In this document: positions 57,599-64,000 of the stretch, piece after piece
Numbering within the stretch: the stretch's first letter is position 1
How the letters are laid out: each line of letters opens with the position of its first letter
Assembly: GCF_021608185.1 (NCBI RefSeq)
Contig: NZ_JAKIHN010000010.1
Coordinates: 1-64,000, forward strand
Source: Flavobacterium anseongense
Lineage (GTDB): Bacteria > Bacteroidota > Bacteroidia > Flavobacteriales > Flavobacteriaceae
Direction of reading: 5' to 3'
Length of the DNA stretch: 64,000 bases
Notes under the pieces: generated by a model
The model's input: only the letters and a program-made list of their open reading frames with translations
The model's database searches: none
What the model was told of the DNA's origin: nothing
Program-made: the position numbers and the translations under genes

Positions 57599-57625
57599 AA
57601 AACTCAAGCTACTACCCTTGAGTTT
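57599..57625 (-). terminator. Terminator of asnB
   Basis: AACTCAAG (57601-57608) and CTTGAGTT (57617-57624) form a perfect stem, extendable by A-T pairs on the outside. On the minus strand a short T-run follows. It is 38 nt past the asnB stop. Confidence 0.7.
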
Positions 57626-57662
57626 ACTTTTTAAGGTTGTCCTTATCTCTTTAAAATACTTT

Positions 57663-59336
57663 TTAGGCTTTCACATAGGCGTCATCGTGGACATTTGCCA
57701 CAGCTCTTCCTGATGGATCATTGAGGTTTTTAAACGCCTCATCCCACTCTAATGCAATTTTGGTACTACAAGCTACACTTGCTTCCTGAGGAACGCTTAA
57801 AGCAGCCGCATCGCTCGGGAAATGTTCATGAAAAATAGAACGGTAGAAATATTCTTCTTTAGATGTTGGTGTTTGAATCGGGAATTTGTATTTCGCATTC
57901 GCCAATTGTTCATCCGAAATTTCTTTGGCAACCATCGCTTTCAAAGTATCAATCCAACTGTAGCCGACGCCATCGCTAAATTGTTCTTTTTGTCTCCACG
58001 CTACACTTGCCGGCAACATGTCTTCGAATGCTTTACGAATTACCCATTTTTCCATTCTTTCGCCGTTTATCATTTTGTCCTGCGGATTGATTCGCATCGC
58101 AACATCCATAAATTCTTTATCCAAAAATGGCACACGCCCTTCAATTCCCCAAGCGGCTAAACTTTTGTTTGCACGTAGGCAATCGTACATGTGTAATTTG
58201 CTTAATTTACGAACCGTTTCTTCATGGAATTCTCTTGCATTTGGTGCTTTGTGGAAATACAAATAACCTCCAAACAATTCATCTGAACCTTCGCCAGACA
58301 ATACCATTTTTATTCCCATCGATTTGATAACCCTTGCCATCAAATACATTGGTGTTGATGCTCTGATTGTCGTTACATCGTAAGTTTCAATATTGTAAAT
58401 TACATCGCGGACAGCATCTAAACCTTCCTGAATGGTAAATTTAATTTCGTGGTGAATCGTTCCTAAATGATCTGCTACTTTTTGAGCTGCAGCCAAATCG
58501 GGTGACCCTTCTAAACCAACAGCAAACGAGTGCAATTGTGGATACCAGGCATCGACAGTGTCACCGGATTCAATTCTTTTTTGCGCATATTTTTTGGCTA
58601 TAGCCGAAGTAATCGAAGAATCCAATCCACCTGAAAGCAACACACCATAAGGAACATCACTCATCAGTTGACGGTGAACAGCTGCTTCTAATGCTTTTTT
58701 GATTTCGGCAATGCTGGTTGCATTTTCTTTTACGGCATCATAATCTACCCATTCTCTTTTGTACCATTGCACAAATTCGCCGTCTTTGCTCGACATATAA
58801 TGTCCGGGAGGAAACAACAGGATTTTAGTGCAATATCCTTCTAAAGCTTTTAATTCTGATGCTACATAGAACGTTCCGTTTTGGTCCCAACCAATGTATA
58901 ACGGAATAATTCCCATATGATCGCGGGCAATAAAGTATTCATCTTTTTCTACATCATAAATTGCAAATCCGAAAATACCATTCATCTCATCAAGAAAATG
59001 AACGCCTTTTTCTTTGTATAAAGCCAAAATAACTTCACAATCGCTTTCGGTTTGGAATTTATATTTTCCTTCAAATTGTTTGCGTAAATCTCTGTGATTG
59101 TATATCTCGCCATTGGCTGCCAAAACCAAACTTTTATCTTCGCTAAACAACGGTTGTTTTCCTGAAGCCGGGTCAACAATAGCCAAACGTTCATGCGATA
59201 AGATTGCTTTTTCATTACTGAAAATTCCGCTCCAATCCGGCCCGCGATGACGAATGATTTTCGACATTTCCAACACTTTTGGTCTTAAGACTTCTGCTTT
59301 TTGTTTTAAATCAAAAGCACATACAATTCCACACAT
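57663..59336 (-). CDS. asnB: Asparagine synthase (glutamine-hydrolysing)
   Basis: It makes asparagine from aspartate, ATP and glutamine. 557 residues. The N-terminal glutaminase domain starts MCGIVCAFD with nucleophilic Cys2 and carries HRGPDWSG and NGEIYNH. The C-terminal synthetase domain has the PP-loop SGGLDSS (about residues 231-237) and LSGEGSDELFGGY. Terminators follow, so it is probably a single-gene unit. A dispersed repeat (59363-59394) lies in its upstream region. Confidence 0.95.
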   Translation of the reverse strand: MCGIVCAFDLKQKAEVLRPKVLEMSKIIRHRGPDWSGIFSNEKAILSHERLAIVDPASGKQPLFSEDKSLVLAANGEIYNHRDLRKQFEGKYKFQTESDCEVILALYKEKGVHFLDEMNGIFGFAIYDVEKDEYFIARDHMGIIPLYIGWDQNGTFYVASELKALEGYCTKILLFPPGHYMSSKDGEFVQWYKREWVDYDAVKENATSIAEIKKALEAAVHRQLMSDVPYGVLLSGGLDSSITSAIAKKYAQKRIESGDTVDAWYPQLHSFAVGLEGSPDLAAAQKVADHLGTIHHEIKFTIQEGLDAVRDVIYNIETYDVTTIRASTPMYLMARVIKSMGIKMVLSGEGSDELFGGYLYFHKAPNAREFHEETVRKLSKLHMYDCLRANKSLAAWGIEGRVPFLDKEFMDVAMRINPQDKMINGERMEKWVIRKAFEDMLPASVAWRQKEQFSDGVGYSWIDTLKAMVAKEISDEQLANAKYKFPIQTPTSKEEYFYRSIFHEHFPSDAAALSVPQEASVACSTKIALEWDEAFKNLNDPSGRAVANVHDDAYVKA

Positions 59337-59362
59337 AATCTATATTTTATTTTCCCTTTGAC

Positions 59363-59394
59363 TGTATTTCGACTTCGCTCAGTATAGACATCTC
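59363..59394. repeat. Short dispersed intergenic repeat-like sequence (CGACTTCGCTCAGT core)
   Basis: TGTATTTCGACTTCGCTCAG followed by TATAGACATCTC, between the Gre-like gene and asnB. Its GC content exceeds that of the flanks, and the TTCGACTTCGCTCA core is of a kind that recurs between genes in Bacteroidetes. I see one copy only, so the repeat call depends on prior knowledge. Confidence 0.4.
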
Positions 59395-59552
59395 AGGGTG
59401 ATATTATTTATTTTAGTAGGGCAAAGATGGAATAATAGTTATAAATGAAAAACATAATAAACCATTTAGTTATAAATTATAACTAAAAAACTAAATAAGA
59501 TTTAAATATGAAATTTAAAAAATTAAAAAACGGAGTTTTCACTTTAAAAGTG

Positions 59553-60002
59553 TTACAAAACACTTTCAATGGTATATTGTTTCCCATTCATATCAAATGA
59601 AAAACCACCTTCATTTCCCATCAATTTACTTCCAAGCGGAGATTGTGGCGAAAGTGCGAAAATGGTTTTGTCTTCAATACTTAATTTTGGCAAAGCGGTG
59701 CTTACGAATAATAACATTCCATTGGCTTTTACCAAACTTCCTAAAGCTACTTTTTTGTGCGTTTGAGAAGCGTCAATTTTGTCGAGTATGGCTTTTTGCT
59801 CAAGGATTTCTTTCAGCTTATGATTTAGCTTTTCCTGCTCTAAATGCATCATTGAAAGTGCTGTTTCATGCTTATCTCCAGCCGAACCTTTGGCATCATT
59901 CTGCGCATCGATAGTGAGACCTGAAATCATGTCCTGGAAAACATCAATTCGATCCTGAAGCATTTCTTTGTAGCGTTGTAGAATTTGTTGTTTTAGAGAC
60001 AT
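59553..60002 (-). CDS. GreA/GreB-like protein
   Basis: 149 residues with the two-part Gre layout. The first half is a charged helical coiled coil (QQILQRYKEMLQDRI ... SAGDKHETALSMMHLEQEKLNHKLKEI). The second is a small beta domain (VALGSLVKANGMLLFV, FALSPQSPLGSKLMG, FSFDMNGKQYTIESV) like the Gre C-terminal domain. It may bind RNA polymerase and act in the secondary channel, but the acidic tip residues of true Gre factors are not clear, so the activity is uncertain. Its start is 8 nt from the barrel gene, and it is the last gene of that operon. Confidence 0.7.
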   Translation of the reverse strand: MSLKQQILQRYKEMLQDRIDVFQDMISGLTIDAQNDAKGSAGDKHETALSMMHLEQEKLNHKLKEILEQKAILDKIDASQTHKKVALGSLVKANGMLLFVSTALPKLSIEDKTIFALSPQSPLGSKLMGNEGGFSFDMNGKQYTIESVL

Positions 60003-60010
60003 TTCAGCAT

Positions 60011-61747
60011 CTAAAAATCAAATTTATAACTCGCGCCACCCATAATCTGCAATCCATACACCGGATAATTTAACCATCTTTGGTAATCCTGATTGGCTAA
60101 ATTGTTTCCTTTTAAGAAGAAGGTCATACGCTCGCTGAATTTATAACCAACATGCGCATTCAAATCGAAATAGCTTTTTAGTGTAATGTTTTCATCCGGA
60201 GGAAAAGGCAGCGTTACTGTAGCTTGTCTGAAAATATCTTTTCTTTCGCCTACAAAGAACAAACTTGTTCCTGCGTACCATTTTGGTGTAATGTTAACAT
60301 CAAGCGTTGTAGCCAATTTTATTGCTGGTAAATTCCATGCTTCTTTTTCAATATCGGTTGAATAACTGCTAAATGTTCCGTTGATTCCAAAAGAAACATT
60401 CTTGGAGAAATCAGCTTTTAATTCACCGAAGAAACTTACCGTTTTAACTTTGTCATAAACAACATCAAATGAATTTCCGAAAGTATAACCATCAGTATTT
60501 GCATTAAAATGATCGTAGATATTGCTTTTGAAAAGTGCTTTACCCTCTTCGTTTTTGTATGACCCACGAATGTTATAGCTAATGCTGCTTGCCAACTTTC
60601 CTTTTAAACCGGCATAGATATCAAACTTTTGATCTGTTGGAGCAATTCCAAGTGTTGGCGAAACAAAGAAATTTTCCTGTACAAAATCATGATAGGAGTT
60701 TTGTTGTAATGTTCCTTCCAAACCTGCATAAAAAATCATCAAATCACCCACTATTTTATAGGCACCTGTAACCTGCGGATAAATAAAGAATTTGCTTTCT
60801 CCGGCTTCCTGCGCTGCGCTGTAGAAGAAACCAACTCCGGCATTTATTGTCAAATCATCTTTATGAATTTTTATGCTTGGCTGAAATCCAACATTGGTAA
60901 AACCATATTTTATGGAAGCTGTTTTGTTAAAATTCTGATCGAATGTACCGCTGATGTAATCTAATACAAAATCGGCTTTTATTTTTTGCTCCACAATATC
61001 AAATTCCAATGAAGGTTTTGCTACAAAACGATTTTCTGCCGAACCAAAAGCATCCCAAAAACGGCTGAATTTTAATGTGCTTTCTTTAAGAACATTGCTC
61101 AATCCTAATCTTCCGCCAACATATAACGTATGATACGTTTGCCTTTCGTCAATGGTTTCTATCGTTGCATCAGACAATAGACCAGGATAAATTCCGTACC
61201 AATTGTATACTTGATTTTTGTAACCCAAATCGGCATTCCATGACATTGATTTTGTTCTGCTTCCGTAGGTTAAATCCAAAGCCGTATTCATGAACTTATC
61301 ATCCAAAGTCACCTCTTTTATTCCGCCCTGAGCCGAACTGTGACGCAGCATTCCACCAAAATAATCCGTATTGCTAACGTTTTCCGTGATGAAAAGTTCG
61401 GCATTAACGGCACCATAATTTCCTGCTGCCAGCGTCATGTAATTACTGAATATTTTCTCTTCCGCACTTTTATCCACATTTGCCGCTTTTCCTTTGGCCG
61501 GTGCAAAAGTCGAAGCTACCGGAAACGAAAAGATATTGTATTGAATGTTCTCTTTTTTAGAAGTTTCTTCATCGTCCAACGTTGGTGTTTCTTTTACTTT
61601 AAAAGCATCCGAAATTGAAGGCGTATAAGGTTTTACTACATTCACTACTTCGGTTCCAATGTTGTCGTCTTTCTTTTGTGCGGTTGTCTTTTGGAAACTT
61701 CCCAAAAACAAAAAGGCTGCTATAGTATATTGAAATGTCTTTTTCAT
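60011..61747 (-). CDS. TonB-dependent receptor-like outer-membrane beta-barrel, plug not evident
   Basis: 578 residues with a signal peptide (FQYTIAAFLFLGSFQKTTAQ). After a short segment with EVVNVVKPYTPSISDAFKVKE there is a long stretch of alternating beta strands rich in Tyr/Phe/Asn. It ends in NLANQDYQRWLNYPVYGLQIMGGASYKFDF, with the terminal aromatic residue and NxxNxxY pattern of TonB-dependent receptor barrels. No typical plug domain of ~120 residues is seen, and the length is short for a full receptor. It is sandwiched in an operon: TPR gene 6 nt upstream, Gre-like gene 8 nt downstream. It is probably part of an envelope complex with the TPR protein; the cargo is unknown. Confidence 0.82.
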   Translation of the reverse strand: MKKTFQYTIAAFLFLGSFQKTTAQKKDDNIGTEVVNVVKPYTPSISDAFKVKETPTLDDEETSKKENIQYNIFSFPVASTFAPAKGKAANVDKSAEEKIFSNYMTLAAGNYGAVNAELFITENVSNTDYFGGMLRHSSAQGGIKEVTLDDKFMNTALDLTYGSRTKSMSWNADLGYKNQVYNWYGIYPGLLSDATIETIDERQTYHTLYVGGRLGLSNVLKESTLKFSRFWDAFGSAENRFVAKPSLEFDIVEQKIKADFVLDYISGTFDQNFNKTASIKYGFTNVGFQPSIKIHKDDLTINAGVGFFYSAAQEAGESKFFIYPQVTGAYKIVGDLMIFYAGLEGTLQQNSYHDFVQENFFVSPTLGIAPTDQKFDIYAGLKGKLASSISYNIRGSYKNEEGKALFKSNIYDHFNANTDGYTFGNSFDVVYDKVKTVSFFGELKADFSKNVSFGINGTFSSYSTDIEKEAWNLPAIKLATTLDVNITPKWYAGTSLFFVGERKDIFRQATVTLPFPPDENITLKSYFDLNAHVGYKFSERMTFFLKGNNLANQDYQRWLNYPVYGLQIMGGASYKFDF

Positions 61748-61753
61748 TTGATT

Positions 61754-64000
61754 TTAATTTTGGATAGAAGAATTTGTTTTAGCTGCTTCGCCTTTGACAA
61801 TATTTAATTCGGTTTGCGCTTCAGCAACAACATCATCGAATTCTTTGAAATTTTTGATAACGCTGTCTAAAATAGAAGTAGCACTAAAATTGTCTTTCAA
61901 CTGGTAATAGTTTTTCGCCATTACAATCAAACCTTTGGCTCCAAAATATTTATAACCCGAATAATCCCTGGCTAATTTTTGAACTGTTTTATTGGAATCT
62001 TCATACTTGCCATCTTTATTTTTGAAATAAGCATCATAATACAATGCTTCCGCTGCTAATTCACCTTTGGCAATGGTCAACAATTTTGCGTAAGCTGTTC
62101 TCGCTTTTTGCTCGTCATTCACTTTTATCGCAGCGCGGGCAACAATAATCTGTGCATCACTTTTTATTTTGTTATCTGTTTTTGGATTTGCCAAAACCTT
62201 ATCAGCATAAACAACTGCATTGGCGTAATCTTTTTGGTCGTAATACGCACGCATCAGATTGGCTTGCGCGAAAGTTACGTTTTGTGGAAAATCAGCCTCA
62301 GTTTCTAGTCGTTGTAATACCGGAACCGCTTTCGCATAATCGTCTTTTTTCAAATGGATTTCAGCCAAACGCGCCAACGATTGCTCGGTAAATTCGTTTC
62401 TTGGTTTGCTAATTACAAACTCATAATTCGGAACAGCGCTGGCTTCTTTTCCGTCAGTGTAAAGTGATTGTGCCAAATAGAAGTTGGCTTTCAAAGCATG
62501 AATCCCGTTTGGAAATTGTTTAACATAACCACTTAAACTAGTAATAGCCTGCTTCGTATTGTTTTGCAGATATTGTTTTTCGGCTGATTCATAAGTATCG
62601 TTGTCCAAATCGGCATCAGACACTTCAACAAAATCTAATGTTTTTACCCAAGCCGCGTATTCATTCACTTTTCCGTTATCCATATAAATCAATCTCGCTG
62701 TCGAAACTGCTTCTAAAGCTTCAGGAGTTCTTGGATACTTAGCAGCCACTTCTTTGAACTTGGCAATAGCCGATTCATCTTTTTGAGCGTTATAGTAAAT
62801 CAATCCCTGACGTAGAATCGCTTTGGAAGCAAACGAACCATTTCTGAACTCGCTCAACAATTGGTCATAGGTTTTAATCGCCAAATCGGTTTTATTTTCG
62901 GTAACATATGTATTTCCTAATTCGAACAAAGCATCATCGCGATATTGCGACGTTTTGAATTTTGCCAAAAACGAATTGAAGTCATCAATTTTCTTATCGT
63001 TTTTACCCACAAATCCGTAGCTCAATGCTTTTTGGAAAGCAGCATAATCTGCGTCAATTCCTTTCATATCGATGGCTTTGTTATAGGCATCCATTGCCGG
63101 CCAATACTTAGCAGTAACAAATCGTGAATCACCTAATCGTAGATAAGCATCATTCAAACGAACTCTGTCATCTTTCGCTCCGTCAACATATTTTTGGAAA
63201 TAATTTCCCGCCTGATCGTATTCCTTTTGCTTGAAATAAGCATAAGCAATATTGTAATTAATGTTCTTGTTTTCCGGAGTTGATTTGGCTTCAGCCGAAC
63301 TTTCAAATTGTTTAAAGCTCAAAGTTGCATCGCTGAAATTATCTAAAACATATTCCGTTTCGCCTCTCCAAAAAGTAGCACGAGCCGTTATTTTTTCGTT
63401 TCGCGGATTGGCAATTGATTTCTTAAACATGCTCAAAGCTTCCTGATAATTTCCGTCAGTATACAATTCAATTCCTCTGTAGAACAACACTTTTTGATAC
63501 GCTACTTTGTTTTCCGGAGTATTATTTTTTTCCAATAAAGTCAAAGCATCTTTATAATTCTTAGAAGTGATATAAGAGTTAATCAACAAAGTTTCGATTT
63601 CCGTTTTGCTTGGCGTATTTGGATATTTAGCTAAAAAAGCAGACAAAACATCCGGCACAGATTGGTAAGAGTTCCCGATTTCGTAGCTCAGTTTGGCATA
63701 ATTCAAATTAGCATCTTCCTGAATTTTTTTGTCAAAATCCATTTCCGACGCACTTTTAAATGCGTTTAATGCCTGCTGTTTTTTATCGGTTTTGAAATAG
63801 CATTCACCCAAATGATAATACGCATTCTGCGCTACCGAATCTTTTCCGTCAATGATTTTGTTGAATTGCGAAATAGCATTTTCATAATCTTTTTGTTTGT
63901 AATACGTGTAACCCAATTGGTAAAAATCGGTGTTGTTCCACTTCCCTTTTTTGCCTTTGTATTCTTTTAAATAAGGCAAGGCTTTGTCGTATTGCTGCAG
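61754..64000 (-). CDS. Large tetratricopeptide-repeat protein, N-terminus beyond the right edge
   Basis: The frame is open to the window edge (at least 748 residues); the true start is outside. Many TPR units of the pattern AYYHLGECYFKTDKKQQALNAF, YNIAYAYFKQKEYDQAGNYFQKY, ALFELGNTYVTENKTDLAIKTY and QASLARLAEIHLKKDDYAKAV type run along its length, so it should form a long solenoid that binds proteins. It is 6 nt from the barrel gene, so the two are cotranscribed. No signal peptide can be judged. A role as periplasmic or outer-membrane scaffold is inferred from the neighbour. Confidence 0.88.
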   Translation of the reverse strand: MQQYDKALPYLKEYKGKKGKWNNTDFYQLGYTYYKQKDYENAISQFNKIIDGKDSVAQNAYYHLGECYFKTDKKQQALNAFKSASEMDFDKKIQEDANLNYAKLSYEIGNSYQSVPDVLSAFLAKYPNTPSKTEIETLLINSYITSKNYKDALTLLEKNNTPENKVAYQKVLFYRGIELYTDGNYQEALSMFKKSIANPRNEKITARATFWRGETEYVLDNFSDATLSFKQFESSAEAKSTPENKNINYNIAYAYFKQKEYDQAGNYFQKYVDGAKDDRVRLNDAYLRLGDSRFVTAKYWPAMDAYNKAIDMKGIDADYAAFQKALSYGFVGKNDKKIDDFNSFLAKFKTSQYRDDALFELGNTYVTENKTDLAIKTYDQLLSEFRNGSFASKAILRQGLIYYNAQKDESAIAKFKEVAAKYPRTPEALEAVSTARLIYMDNGKVNEYAAWVKTLDFVEVSDADLDNDTYESAEKQYLQNNTKQAITSLSGYVKQFPNGIHALKANFYLAQSLYTDGKEASAVPNYEFVISKPRNEFTEQSLARLAEIHLKKDDYAKAVPVLQRLETEADFPQNVTFAQANLMRAYYDQKDYANAVVYADKVLANPKTDNKIKSDAQIIVARAAIKVNDEQKARTAYAKLLTIAKGELAAEALYYDAYFKNKDGKYEDSNKTVQKLARDYSGYKYFGAKGLIVMAKNYYQLKDNFSATSILDSVIKNFKEFDDVVAEAQTELNIVKGEAAKTNSSIQN

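Overview
The window comes from a low-GC member of the Flavobacteriia, most likely Flavobacterium or a close relative. Support comes from type IX secretion system (T9SS) C-terminal sorting domains on surface proteins, a PorX-type response regulator with a PglZ domain, a fused SecDF, and promoters of the Bacteroidetes form TTG-N17-21-TAnnTTTG. Most genes are on the minus strand. I see no rRNA, tRNA, CRISPR array, transposase or prophage.

Positions 1-24012 hold two very large modular surface-protein genes on the minus strand. The first runs off the left edge (at least 1724 residues). The second is a single 18.4-kb frame of 6133 residues ending in a T9SS type A domain. Positions 24420-32492 hold a compact polysaccharide operon, read right to left: a Wza-like export lipoprotein, a Wzc-like tyrosine kinase with a Gly-Tyr tail, a sugar epimerase, two nucleotide-sugar dehydrogenases and RmlB. 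It has sugar-precursor and export functions but no glycosyltransferase, flippase or polymerase in view.

Positions 32570-39013 are mixed: recR, a sodium/solute symporter, a CoA-binding protein, a MarC-family protein and a CpcT/CpeT-like lipoprotein. Then come two guanidine-modifying-superfamily hydrolases (one CtlX-like) separated by a small four-helix-bundle gene that is bracketed by an inverted repeat. Positions 39123-43446 are a tightly coupled pair of secreted proteins, one with YadA-head-like and 24-residue repeats and one with a T9SS tail. An M13 metallopeptidase and two small cysteine-containing secreted proteins follow.

Positions 46734-50533 (plus strand) carry porX, tsaE, alanine dehydrogenase and a small membrane-anchored protein. 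Positions 50736-64000 return to the minus strand: a small membrane protein, secDF, mdh, gyrB, asnB, and an operon of a TPR protein (cut by the right edge), a TonB-receptor-like barrel and a Gre-like factor.

The most unusual non-coding signals are two diverged copies of a structured ~90-bp element placed just after minus-strand genes (50605-50690 and 55384-55478), several spacers built of repeated near-identical short words, and near-identical terminators on both sides of the giant adhesin gene. No clearly new multi-gene system is evident. The best candidates for a second look are the 3' element family, the inverted-repeat-bracketed four-helix-bundle gene, the TPR/barrel/Gre-like operon and the coupled surface-protein pair.
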